A DNA stretch of 64,000 nt from Bacillota bacterium (GTDB taxonomy: Bacteria; Vulcanimicrobiota; JAJTBE01): contig JAJTBE010000164.1 of assembly GCA_021287065.1 (NCBI GenBank), forward strand, positions 1 through 64,000, read 5' to 3'. The notes under the pieces were generated by a model that worked only from the letters and a program-made list of their open reading frames with translations, made no database searches and had not been told where the DNA came from. Made by a program: the position numbers and the translations under genes. Positions 51,472-60,277 of the stretch are shown here, in pieces. Position 1 is the stretch's first letter. Every line of letters begins with the position of its first letter.

Positions 51472-54054
51472 TCAATGAATTATGTCCCAGATAGACCGGT
51501 ATTTTGATCTTATCTTTTCTTTTATCCTTATATATTCTTTGTTCCCCAGGTCAGGATCCTGCTTTTCAGTATAAAATGCTTCTTCCCTTGCTTTTTGAAT
51601 TATCCTGTAATCTTTCACAAGGTCAATAAAACGAAAATCGGGCATTCCTGACTGCTTGAAGCCTGATATATCACCAGGACCTCTGATTTTTAAATCTGCC
51701 TCGGCTATATCAAAACCTGAATCCATTTTTGTCATTATGGTAAGTCTTTCCGATGATTCAGGTGATGATTCCTCTCCTGACACAAGAATACATATGGAAG
51801 GTTTTACACCTCTGCCGATTCTTCCTCTTAACTGATGCAATTGACCCAAACCAAATCTCTGTGCATCCAGAACAGCCATAACCGTTGCGTTTGGGACATC
51901 TACTCCCACCTCAACAACAGTTGTTGAAACCAGAATTTTATATTTTCCTGCGGAGAAGTCTTTCATGATCTTCTCCTTCTCATCTCCTCTCATTTTACCA
52001 TGCAGCATTGCCACAGGTATTCCGTCAAATTCTTTCCGTATCAGCTCAAATTCCTGGGTCAGGGGGGTAAGCTCCAGCTTCTCCGATTCTTCAATTACAG
52101 GGCATATTACATATGCCTGTCCGTCCTTTTCAAGCTCCTTTTTAATAAAGGAATATACCTGCTTTTTCTCATTGCCTGTTACATACAGAGTTTTGATTTT
52201 CTGTCTTCCCGGTGGAATTTCATCAAGAAGTGAGACATCAAGTTCTCCGTAGATTGTAAGGCATAATGATCGGGGAATGGGGGTTGCTGTTGTAAAAAGG
52301 AAATCCGCCCCCATACCTTTTTCTTTCAGAATTGTCCTCTGCATTACTCCGAATCTGTGCTGCTCATCGATAACCGCAAATGCAGGATTTGCAAAACCCA
52401 CATCTTCCTGAATAAGCGCATGCGTTCCTATTGCCACATCGATGGTGCCGGTTCTTAAATTCTGTTTTATCACTTCTTTTTCAGCAGCAGGGGTGCTTCC
52501 GGTAATCAGAGCAACACTGACCCCGAATTTATCAAGGATCTCCCTGAACCTGTAGTAATGCTGTTCCGCAAGAATTTCCGTCGGCGCCATAATAACGGAC
52601 TGATAGCCGGATTTTGCAGCAAGAAGGGAAAAATAAACGCATACAATCGTTTTTCCGGATCCCACATCTCCCTGAAGCAGTCTGTTCATAGGCTCAGGTG
52701 AATGCATATCTCCAAGAATTTCTTCTATCACTCTCCTCTGTGCGTCAGTGAGGCTGAAGCTTATAGATTGTTCAAAGTCCCGCATAAAAGCAGGGGAATG
52801 ATTGTATTTTATTTTTTTTGCCCCTGTTCTTCTCTTTCTTCTTTGTATGGCAAGGGAAAGCTGCATTAGAAATGCTTCTTCAAAAACAAGTCGTAATCTT
52901 GCCTGTTCTACTTCCTGCTGATCTTTGGGATGATGTATTGCTTTCAGCGCATCCCTTATATGCATGAGATTTAACTTTTTTCTGAAATCGTCCGGAAAAA
53001 TTTCCTCCACGAGATCCAGATATTTATTAAGACAGGAATCAGTCATTTTTCCCATCAGTTTCTGACCAATACCCTCAGTAAGACGGTAAACCGGGCTGAG
53101 CATTCCGTCACGGGGTGCCGGAGGCTCCGAGCCAAGTTCTTCCATCTCAGGATTGCTGATTTGAACTTCGCCATATTTCTGTTCAACTTTTCCCATCACC
53201 AGATATTTTTTCCCTTTTTTGAGCTGGTTGAAAATATATGGCTGGTTGAACCAGATAAGTGAAATTGATCCGTTTTCGTCATAAAGGGCGGTTTTTACAA
53301 GATTAAGCCCGTGACGGATGTTTTTCCGCATGACGGTCCCCAGTGTTCCTGTAATTGCCTGAAATTTATCCGGTTCAATTTTATCAAGCCCAGAGATTGC
53401 ATTTCTGTCCTGATATTCCCTTGGGATGTTAAATATGAGGTCCTCAAGGGTTTTTATATCCAGTTTTTCAAGAGCCGATGCCGTCTGTACTCCGATTCCC
53501 GTAAGAACTTTAACCGAATCGGTAAGTGCAATCCTGTTGGTTTTGGCTGACAATTTGTTTGCAGTCCGTTTTTTTATATCAGTCTGATTTTGATAATCAG
53601 GTTTGATTTCCGTCAAAGCGGAGGGGGATTCTGCGCTTTTGCCCGTTAGTCCGGATAGCATTTTTTCAATATCGGGATTTGCCGGATTTTCCCTGATATG
53701 ATTTAGCACAGGGTATGTAATTTTTAAAATTTCCGCTCTTTTTGAGGGCAGGGAGCCTGAATATTGGTAAAACTTCTGTTTTATAAGGAGCAGAACACTA
53801 TTGAGCCGGTTTTTCGGCGGTGCTTTTACAATGGATAAATCAAGCCAGTTTTTTACATAGGTATCAAATCCCCCTATAACAGCGTCGTTTTTGCATCCGC
53901 GCTTCAGTTCTTCCCTGAAAGGGAGGAGGATTTTTACCACGATTTCTTCGAAGGATTCTTTTGACTTTTTTGTATGATCCATGATACAATGTTCTGCAAT
54001 AACGGATCCTGATCCTTTTGGATTAGGCAATTTAACATGTAATTTAACATGCAT
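51472..54054 (-). CDS. recG: ATP-dependent DNA helicase RecG
   Basis: Remodels stalled replication forks and Holliday junctions. The core has LLQGDVGSGKTIV (Walker A), VIDEQHRFGVMQR (DEQH box), TTATPIPRSL and QLRGRIGRG. A wedge/OB domain with NPRE-type IPREYQDR lies before it. At 860 residues it is longer than E. coli RecG (about 690) because of an extra N-terminal helical region of about 180 residues before the helix-hairpin-helix (LTGIGVQTASALEKL), as in some thermophile RecG proteins. The ATG at 54054 lacks a clear Shine-Dalgarno, as does an internal ATG at 53982 that would remove 24 residues. rsmD follows in the same direction. Confidence 0.92.
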   Translation of the reverse strand: MHVKLHVKLPNPKGSGSVIAEHCIMDHTKKSKESFEEIVVKILLPFREELKRGCKNDAVIGGFDTYVKNWLDLSIVKAPPKNRLNSVLLLIKQKFYQYSGSLPSKRAEILKITYPVLNHIRENPANPDIEKMLSGLTGKSAESPSALTEIKPDYQNQTDIKKRTANKLSAKTNRIALTDSVKVLTGIGVQTASALEKLDIKTLEDLIFNIPREYQDRNAISGLDKIEPDKFQAITGTLGTVMRKNIRHGLNLVKTALYDENGSISLIWFNQPYIFNQLKKGKKYLVMGKVEQKYGEVQISNPEMEELGSEPPAPRDGMLSPVYRLTEGIGQKLMGKMTDSCLNKYLDLVEEIFPDDFRKKLNLMHIRDALKAIHHPKDQQEVEQARLRLVFEEAFLMQLSLAIQRRKRRTGAKKIKYNHSPAFMRDFEQSISFSLTDAQRRVIEEILGDMHSPEPMNRLLQGDVGSGKTIVCVYFSLLAAKSGYQSVIMAPTEILAEQHYYRFREILDKFGVSVALITGSTPAAEKEVIKQNLRTGTIDVAIGTHALIQEDVGFANPAFAVIDEQHRFGVMQRTILKEKGMGADFLFTTATPIPRSLCLTIYGELDVSLLDEIPPGRQKIKTLYVTGNEKKQVYSFIKKELEKDGQAYVICPVIEESEKLELTPLTQEFELIRKEFDGIPVAMLHGKMRGDEKEKIMKDFSAGKYKILVSTTVVEVGVDVPNATVMAVLDAQRFGLGQLHQLRGRIGRGVKPSICILVSGEESSPESSERLTIMTKMDSGFDIAEADLKIRGPGDISGFKQSGMPDFRFIDLVKDYRIIQKAREEAFYTEKQDPDLGNKEYIRIKEKIRSKYRSIWDIIH

Positions 54055-54067
54055 TTTTAGATTCTTG

Positions 54068-54097
54068 TTGACAGAACAAGATATGCTGTGCTAAACT
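54068..54097 (+). promoter_or_regulatory. probable promoter of rplU
   Basis: TTGACA (54068-54073), an 18-base spacer and TAAACT (54092-54097), with the rplU ATG at 54139. The inverted repeat CTTGTT-GACAG-AACAAG (54064-54080) overlaps the -35 and could be an operator. Seen in sequence; activity inferred. Confidence 0.55.
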
Positions 54098-54138
54098 ATC
54101 AAGGCATTTATCGAATACGGAAAGGCAGTGACATCGGA

Positions 54139-54453
54139 ATGTACGCAATCGTTGAAACTGGTGGAAAACAGTATAAAGTTGAGCCCCAGTCCACCATTAA
54201 AGTTGAGAAGCTCGAAGCTAAAGTTGGCGAAGAGGTTATCCTCCCCAATGTACTGATGGTCGAGAAAATGGGAGAGATTAAGGTCGGCGCCCCCTATGTG
54301 AAAAACGCCCGTATTAAAGCTTCCGTTATGGAGCAGGACAAACACAAAAAGGTCGTCATCTTCAAATACAAACCCAAAAAGAGAGTCCGGGTCAAAACCG
54401 GTCACAGACAGCCCTACACACAGCTTAAGGTTGTTGAAATCATAGCTGAGTAA
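54139..54453 (+). CDS. rplU: 50S ribosomal protein L21
   Basis: A 104-residue ribosomal protein, with MYAIVETGGKQYKVEPQ at the N-terminus and RVRVKTGHRQPYTQLKV at the C-terminus, matching L21 throughout. The true start is ATG 54139, as the family begins (M)YAIxxTGGKQ; an upstream frame extends to 54088 but is the leader. The prp ATG overlaps its TAA by one base (TAATG). rpmA (L27), which normally follows, is not present downstream. Confidence 0.96.
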   Translation: MYAIVETGGKQYKVEPQSTIKVEKLEAKVGEEVILPNVLMVEKMGEIKVGAPYVKNARIKASVMEQDKHKKVVIFKYKPKKRVRVKTGHRQPYTQLKVVEIIAE

Positions 54454-55055
54454 TGATAGAAGCAGTCTTCTATTTAAATGATGACAATCGGGTATGGGCT
54501 TTCGAAATATCCGGACATGCCCGATATGCGCAAAAAGGGGACGATATAGTCTGCTCCGCTGTTTCAGCGCTGGTGCTGACTACTATCCTCGGCATAGAAG
54601 AAATTCTTGAATTGAAAGCCGGATTGGAACAGGAAGATGGATATACATATTTCTGCCTTCCATCTGAAATGGAAGCCCGGGATGAAGACCGGGCTTTGCT
54701 GTTGTTGGATACACTTTTTGCAGGAATTAAAAAGATAGCTCAGCAATATCGAAGGAATATATCGGTATTGATTGAAAAACTCAATGAGGTTCCTGATTTT
54801 ACAGAAGATGTAAATATAATACCTTTTGGAGATGATACGATGGCTCACGAAATCGAAACCATGGAAACCGAAATGGTAAAGAAATCCAACCCCTATACTG
54901 CAGAAAAGGTCCTCGGCGTTGCTCTCCTCGGAGCAGCCACCGGCGTACTCCTTTATTACATCTATAACCAGCTCGGGGAAGATTCGAAGGCTGCGGTTAA
55001 AAACACAATCGTTGAACAGGTTAAAAGCCAGGTACAGAGAATAGTAGCCCAGTAG
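54453..55055 (+). CDS. prp: ribosomal-processing cysteine protease Prp with membrane-anchored extension
   Basis: Residues 1-111 match Prp (YsxB), which trims the N-terminus of L27 in some bacteria: His22 in SGHARYA and Cys34 in DIVCSAVSAL are the catalytic pair. Residues about 112-200 are an unusual extension: an acidic segment, a membrane helix (about 153-172, VLGVALLGAATGVLLYYIY) and a Lys/Gln helix. Family members are usually about 110 residues. An internal ATG at 54841 with GGAGATGATACG before it could yield the extension as a separate protein. The start overlaps the rplU stop. rpmA does not follow. Confidence 0.88.
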   Translation: MIEAVFYLNDDNRVWAFEISGHARYAQKGDDIVCSAVSALVLTTILGIEEILELKAGLEQEDGYTYFCLPSEMEARDEDRALLLLDTLFAGIKKIAQQYRRNISVLIEKLNEVPDFTEDVNIIPFGDDTMAHEIETMETEMVKKSNPYTAEKVLGVALLGAATGVLLYYIYNQLGEDSKAAVKNTIVEQVKSQVQRIVAQ

Positions 55056-55082
55056 TTTTTCCTTGTGGAAACTGGTAAAAAT

Positions 55083-55110
55083 CCGGATGACTTCATCCGG
55101 TTAATTTTAT
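55083..55110 (+). terminator. terminator between prp and the NfnA-like gene
   Basis: A perfect inverted repeat CCGGATGA/TCATCCGG (55083-55100) followed by TTAATTTTATTT. It would end the rplU-prp transcript. Confidence 0.7.
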
Positions 55111-55132
55111 TTGCAGTGAAAGAGTGACGGCT

Positions 55133-55999
55133 ATGCCATACAAAATTCTCGAAGCAAAAACCTTAGCACCAAAAAACAAACTTATCGTTGTTGAAGCACC
55201 TATGATAGCAAGGCATGGTTCTGCCGGACAGTTTGCAATTCTCAGAATTGACGAAACCGGCGAGAGAATCCCGCTCACACTGGCAGACTGGGACAGGGAA
55301 AGAGGAACTGTCACCTTTATTTTTCAGGAAGTAGGAAAGACTTCAGTTCAGCTCGGCACACTTTCTGCAGGAGATGAACTTCTTGATGTGGTCGGTCCTC
55401 TGGGAAATCCCACAGAAATAGAAAAAATCGGCACTGTTGTTACTGTTGGAGGCGGTCTGGGAATCGCTCCCCTTTTTCCAATCTCAAGAGCCTTTTATGA
55501 AGCAGGCAACAGGGTTATAAGCATTATTGGCGCACGAAACAAGGAACTGATTTTCTGGGATGACAGAATACGAAATGTCTGCCATGATCTCAGGATTTGT
55601 ACTGATGACGGATCTATGGGAAGAAAAGGATTTGTCAGCGACGAACTTGGCAGTATCATTTATTCGGAAACAGAAAATGTAGCTCTGGTTTTTGCCATTG
55701 GTCCCACAATTATGATGAAAGTTGTTGCCGATACAACGCGGGCAAAGGGTATAAAGACAGTAATAAGTCTTAATCCGGTAATGGTGGATGGAACAGGAAT
55801 GTGCGGAGCCTGCAGGGTTGAAGTTGATGGAAAGACCTTTTTTGCCTGCACCGACGGTCCTGATTTTGACGCCCACAAGGTTAATTTCGAACTTCTGATG
55901 AAGAGACAACAGGCATTCAAAAGAGAAGAAAAGCTTTCTCTGGAACAATACCATAAAAAATGCCGTGCAGAGTTGAAGCTGGAGAATGCCGGAATATAA
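55133..55999 (+). CDS. NfnA/SudB-like ferredoxin-NADP reductase subunit
   Basis: A 288-residue FAD/NAD(P)-binding reductase subunit of the NfnA (ferredoxin:NADP oxidoreductase alpha) type: FAD domain (LADWDRERGTVTFIFQEVG), NAD domain (VTVGGGLGIAPLFP) and a C-terminal [2Fe-2S] motif MCGACRVEV...FACTDGPDFDAH. NfnA pairs with NfnB (GltA-like) to bifurcate electrons, but NfnB is not next to it. I prefer ATG 55133; a GTG at 55124 is possible. ileS starts 11 bases later. Confidence 0.86.
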   Translation: MPYKILEAKTLAPKNKLIVVEAPMIARHGSAGQFAILRIDETGERIPLTLADWDRERGTVTFIFQEVGKTSVQLGTLSAGDELLDVVGPLGNPTEIEKIGTVVTVGGGLGIAPLFPISRAFYEAGNRVISIIGARNKELIFWDDRIRNVCHDLRICTDDGSMGRKGFVSDELGSIIYSETENVALVFAIGPTIMMKVVADTTRAKGIKTVISLNPVMVDGTGMCGACRVEVDGKTFFACTDGPDFDAHKVNFELLMKRQQAFKREEKLSLEQYHKKCRAELKLENAGI

Positions 56000-56010
56000 G
56001 GAGGCGCCAG

Positions 56011-58806
56011 TTGGAGTATAAAAATACGCTAAACCTTCCTCAGGCAAGTTTTCCTATGAGAGTAAATCTTCCTGAAATGGAAGGTAAAATACTTGATTTC
56101 TGGCAAAAAGAACAGATATATAAAAAAGTCCGGAGTGCCTCAAACGGAAAAACAAAATTCACGCTTCTTGACGGTCCCCCTTACACCAACGGTCCCATTC
56201 ATATGGGGCAGACTTTCAATAAAATTCTGAAAGACATTATTGTAAGATATAAAACTCTGAGGGGATTTTCCGCGCCTTTTATTCCAGGCTGGGATGCCCA
56301 CGGGCTGCCTACTGAGATTCTTACAATAAAATCACACAAACTCGACAGAAAAAACACCACTTCAACCCAGTTGCGCCAAAAATGTGCTGAAACTGCATTC
56401 CACTATGCGGAAATACAGAAAGAACAGTTTAAGAGAATCGGCGTATTTGCCGATTGGGAAAATCCGTATATGACCCTCGATCCCGGATATGAATCGGAAG
56501 TAATACGGATATTCGGAAAGCTTGCAGATGAAAATTACATATACCGGGGCCTGAAGCCTGTTTACTGGTGTACGGATTGCGAAACAGCCCTTGCTGAGGC
56601 TGAGATAGAATACAGAAATAAAAAATCAGCATTTGCTTTTGTTAAATTTCAATTAAAAAACAGCCTGAAGCTGGCTTCAGACTTTATGAAGCCTGTTTCT
56701 CTGCTTGTATGGACATCAGCCCCCTGGACGCTTTCAGGAAGCGCTGCAGTTGCCGTAAACCCCGATGAAATTTACTGTCTGGCGGAAATCAACGGAGAAG
56801 GGCTTATTATGGCCGATCCTCTTCTTGATTATGTAATGGAACAGTGCAGTATTGAGGATTATAACATCGTAAGTTCATTTAAAGGCAGTGAGCTGGCTTC
56901 ATATACTGTTACTCATCCTTTTGCAGACAGGGAGCTTCAGATTATTGCCGGTGAATATGTAAGAATGGATCAGGGAACAGGGTGCGTTCAGATTGCACCG
57001 GGCCTCGGAAGGGAAGATTATGAAGCTGCGGTAAAATACAATCTGCCTGTAAAAGTCCCGGTAAATGAGTATGGAATTCTTTTTGATGATGCCTGTCTGT
57101 TCAAGGGAATGCACTACAGCAGCGCTGAAGGTGCAATGCTTGAATACCTGAAAAAGAACGGAAAGCTTCTGAAATCCGGTGATTTTGAAAATTCCCACGC
57201 CCACTGCTGGCGCTGCAGAAAGCCTGTAATAAGCAGAGCTGCCAGTCAGTGGTTTATTGCAGTTGATATAAACAATCTGAGAGCACAGGCAATGGAGCAG
57301 GTGGAGGTTGTCAAGTGGCAGCCTTACTGGGGAGCGGATCGTATATCGAATATGCTTCGCGAAAGGCCTGACTGGTGTATTTCGAGGCAAAGGGTATGGG
57401 GAATCCCGATTCCAGCTGTAAAATGTATGGATTGCGGAAGAGAGATACTGGACAGCCATATTATCGAACAATTCAGAAAGATTACTGCTGTTGAAGGTTC
57501 AGGAGTCTGGTTTGACAGTGATGTGAAACGATTCATTCCTGACGGTTTTACCTGTCCTTATTGCGATTCTACCGATATTGAAAAAACATATGAGATTTTT
57601 GATGTGTGGTTTGAATCGGGTCTTGCTGCTGAAGCGGTTTCAAAAATCAGAAGTGATATTTCCATTCCTGTTGATTTGTGTGTGGAAGGAAGCGATCAGC
57701 ACAGAGGGTGGTTCCAGTCCTCGCTGCTGCCTTCAGTGGCTTTACGGGGAAAAGCACCTTTCAGGGAAGTTCTGACCCATGGTTGGGTTCTTGATGAAGA
57801 AGGAAAATCCATGCATAAATCTCTGGGCAACTATATCGATCCCATCGAGGTTGTTTCAGAAAGAGGGGCGGATATACTCCGTCTGTTAATTGCCTCATCC
57901 GATTATGCTTCTGATATTTCCGTTACTGAGGAAAGCCTTGAGCAGTCGCAGGAAGCCTATAGAAAATTCAGAAATACCGCACGATTTATTCTTGGCAACA
58001 TTGAAGATTTCGATCCGGAAAGTGATTATATCGAAACCGGGAAAATGGCTCCCCAGGACAGATGGCTCCTTTACAGAAAAGACCGGATTGTGAAGGATTG
58101 CCTTGAACATTTTGAAAATTATCAGTTCCATAAGGTTGTAAGAATACTCCATAATTTCTGTGTACAGGATTTAAGCCGGTTTTATTTTGTGATAAGCAAG
58201 AGTATTCTGTATTATCATTCAAAGGACAGTGTGGAGCGCAGATCAAGCCAGACTGCGCTTTATGAAACATTGAAGAGTCTTACCTGTATTCTTGCTCCTT
58301 TTATTTCGTTTACAGCGGAAGAAATTTGGCAGTCTTACCGACCATTTACGAGAGAAGCTCAGTCTGTGATGCTTTCGTTTGTCAGTGTGCCTGAAACAGT
58401 GTGGATGGATGAAACAGAAGAATCGAGATGGGAAATTTTCCTTGAACTCAGACGACAGATTTTCGAGGAAGCAGAAAAACTGAGAAAATCAGGAAAAATC
58501 TCCGGAATATCCGAAGCCAGAGTATCCATACACACAGCAGGCAATGTTCTTTCAGCTCTTGGCTGGAATATTGAACTGTTCAGAAGAATTATCGGAGCGC
58601 CTGTTGTTGAGATTCACGAATGGAAAGAACGGGAACCGAAAAATGCTTTGCCTTCTGCAAGTTATCCGAGAACCTTTTTTATAATAGATAACTTTAAAGG
58701 GGAAAAATGCAAAAGATGCAGGAGTCTTTTCCCTGATCTTCTTGAAGGTGAAATATGCCTTAGCTGCAACGAGGTTGTCAACAGAATCTCCGCTGAGGAC
58801 AGTTGA
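56011..58806 (+). CDS. ileS: isoleucyl-tRNA synthetase
   Basis: A 931-residue class Ia synthetase: HIGH-like PIHMGQ in DGPPYTNGPIHMGQ, CP1 editing domain, KMSKS-like GKSMHKSLGN, an anticodon domain and a C-terminal zinc finger (CKRCRSLFPD...CLSC). The KMSKS position reads SMHKS, which keeps the second Lys. The start is TTG 56011: AAGGAGG lies six bases before it and it gives the family N-terminus (EYKNTLNLPQASFPM). A frame start at 55960 lies inside the previous gene. lspA follows 31 bases later. Confidence 0.95.
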   Translation: MEYKNTLNLPQASFPMRVNLPEMEGKILDFWQKEQIYKKVRSASNGKTKFTLLDGPPYTNGPIHMGQTFNKILKDIIVRYKTLRGFSAPFIPGWDAHGLPTEILTIKSHKLDRKNTTSTQLRQKCAETAFHYAEIQKEQFKRIGVFADWENPYMTLDPGYESEVIRIFGKLADENYIYRGLKPVYWCTDCETALAEAEIEYRNKKSAFAFVKFQLKNSLKLASDFMKPVSLLVWTSAPWTLSGSAAVAVNPDEIYCLAEINGEGLIMADPLLDYVMEQCSIEDYNIVSSFKGSELASYTVTHPFADRELQIIAGEYVRMDQGTGCVQIAPGLGREDYEAAVKYNLPVKVPVNEYGILFDDACLFKGMHYSSAEGAMLEYLKKNGKLLKSGDFENSHAHCWRCRKPVISRAASQWFIAVDINNLRAQAMEQVEVVKWQPYWGADRISNMLRERPDWCISRQRVWGIPIPAVKCMDCGREILDSHIIEQFRKITAVEGSGVWFDSDVKRFIPDGFTCPYCDSTDIEKTYEIFDVWFESGLAAEAVSKIRSDISIPVDLCVEGSDQHRGWFQSSLLPSVALRGKAPFREVLTHGWVLDEEGKSMHKSLGNYIDPIEVVSERGADILRLLIASSDYASDISVTEESLEQSQEAYRKFRNTARFILGNIEDFDPESDYIETGKMAPQDRWLLYRKDRIVKDCLEHFENYQFHKVVRILHNFCVQDLSRFYFVISKSILYYHSKDSVERRSSQTALYETLKSLTCILAPFISFTAEEIWQSYRPFTREAQSVMLSFVSVPETVWMDETEESRWEIFLELRRQIFEEAEKLRKSGKISGISEARVSIHTAGNVLSALGWNIELFRRIIGAPVVEIHEWKEREPKNALPSASYPRTFFIIDNFKGEKCKRCRSLFPDLLEGEICLSCNEVVNRISAEDS

Positions 58807-58837
58807 GCTTAGTGAATAAAAAGGTGGATTTGTATTA

Positions 58838-59362
58838 ATGATTTATATCCTTGTAGCCCTTATCAGTGTAATTCTGGATCAGGTGACTAAAAGCGCAGTT
58901 CTTGCCAATTTCAAAGTATCACAGTCAAAGCCTGTGATTGACAAGATATTATATCTTACATATGTTACCAATAAGGGCGGAGCATTTGGAATGATGTCGG
59001 GGCATACATTCTTTTTTGTGTTTCTGGCTATAATTCTTTGTCTTGCCGGAATAGTGTTTATTCCCAAAATTCTCAAAATGCCTAAATCCATTCAGGTAGC
59101 CCTTGGCTTACTCCTTGGCGGTACAATCGGCAATCTGATTGACAGACTCAGATTTAAGGGAGCTGTCATTGATTTTATAGATTTCAGGGTATGGCCCACT
59201 TTTAATGTTGCTGATATTGCAATATGCGTAGGAGTTGGAATGATTGTTTTCCTTCTCTTTACCACAAGGGATGACAAGGAAAATAAAGAATCTGAAAATA
59301 CACTGACTTCATCAGATGAAGTAAATGGTGAATCCGGTGAACTGCCGGCATCAGGAGTATAA
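58838..59362 (+). CDS. lspA: lipoprotein signal peptidase II
   Basis: A 174-residue inner-membrane aspartyl protease that cleaves lipoprotein signal peptides after diacylglyceryl transfer. Four helices; catalytic Asp residues lie in IGNLIDRLR and FNVADIAI. The C-terminal about 20 residues are an extra Glu/Ser tail. AAGGTGGA lies about 10 bases before ATG 58838. ileS-lspA order is common. It would process the lipoproteins at 43.1 and 61.3 kb. Its TAA is followed three bases later by the next ATG. Confidence 0.94.
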   Translation: MIYILVALISVILDQVTKSAVLANFKVSQSKPVIDKILYLTYVTNKGGAFGMMSGHTFFFVFLAIILCLAGIVFIPKILKMPKSIQVALGLLLGGTIGNLIDRLRFKGAVIDFIDFRVWPTFNVADIAICVGVGMIVFLLFTTRDDKENKESENTLTSSDEVNGESGELPASGV

Positions 59363-59365
59363 TGC

Positions 59366-60277
59366 ATGGAATGTGGGAAATATGGAGTTTTTATCGATGC
59401 TGTTACCGACCCGGGCCTCGCCGCCTGTGGTATCGGTATTTTGATTATTCCCTGTGATGAAAAAAATGTTATCTGTATTTCCGACTATGTGGAAACCACC
59501 GATTTACATCAGGCGCTTTCAAAAGCTCTGCTTATGTCATTGCGGGAACTCAGAAAAAGAAATATCAGGGAATTTGAGATTTTCTCCGACAGTGAGGGCC
59601 TTGTTCAGCAGCTTAAAGGTATTTATCTGATGAGAGATCCTCTGCTGAAACAATTGAAAAATGTAATGAAAACCCGTTTCCCCAAAGTGGATTTCAAAGT
59701 AAATCTCATTAAATTCGAAGATAATACCAAGGCTAACGAACTTGCGGTTAAAGGTCTTGACAAATTCAAGCAAAAAGGTGCATTCGCCTCATCTCCGCTT
59801 TCTTTTGTAATTGAGCCTGAGGAGCTGAAAAATCAGCCAACCAAACCCGGCATTGATGTTCAGCGTTCTGCAGGCGGCGTTGTCTATAAGAAAGATGGAG
59901 ATAAATATAAAATCTGTCTGATTGCAAAACACAACCTCAAAATCTGGGCTTTGCCAAAAGGCAGGGTGGGGGAGGGTGAATCACCCGAACAAACCGCCGT
60001 AAGGGAAGTTCTCGAGGAAACAGGCCACAGAGCTGAAGTTAAAATTAAACTGGATGAGATAGACTATCATTTTTACTGGAAAGAGAATAACACTTTGTAT
60101 CACAAGTTTGTATTTTTCTATCTTATGCCCTTACTTGAAGAAAATGCTCAGCCGAGAGACGATGAAGCGGACATGGTCCGCTGGATGACTCCCGGCGAAG
60201 CTCATAAAACTGTTACTTATATCAATGAAAAAGATGTGATTAAAAAGGCCTGGAAGATACTGGAGCAGTTGGCATAA
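59366..60277 (+). CDS. RNase H-like domain fused to a Nudix hydrolase
   Basis: A 303-residue fusion. Residues about 5-135 resemble RNase HI: FIDAVTD holds Asp11 and FSDSEGLVQQL holds Asp75, but the expected Glu is Leu47 and the last Asp is Val128, so catalysis is doubtful. Residues about 165-300 form a Nudix domain with the full box GRVGEGE...REVLEETG (199-220) and would hydrolyse a nucleoside-diphosphate-linked substrate. Start ATG 59366 with AGGAG nine bases upstream, three bases after lspA. Its 3' end overlaps the convergent ankyrin gene by 38 bases. Confidence 0.85.
   Translation: MECGKYGVFIDAVTDPGLAACGIGILIIPCDEKNVICISDYVETTDLHQALSKALLMSLRELRKRNIREFEIFSDSEGLVQQLKGIYLMRDPLLKQLKNVMKTRFPKVDFKVNLIKFEDNTKANELAVKGLDKFKQKGAFASSPLSFVIEPEELKNQPTKPGIDVQRSAGGVVYKKDGDKYKICLIAKHNLKIWALPKGRVGEGESPEQTAVREVLEETGHRAEVKIKLDEIDYHFYWKENNTLYHKFVFFYLMPLLEENAQPRDDEADMVRWMTPGEAHKTVTYINEKDVIKKAWKILEQLA

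Noticed and set aside
55484-56047. A 187-codon minus-strand frame opposite the NfnA-like gene
   Set aside because: Overlaps a well-supported gene in full and has no start site.
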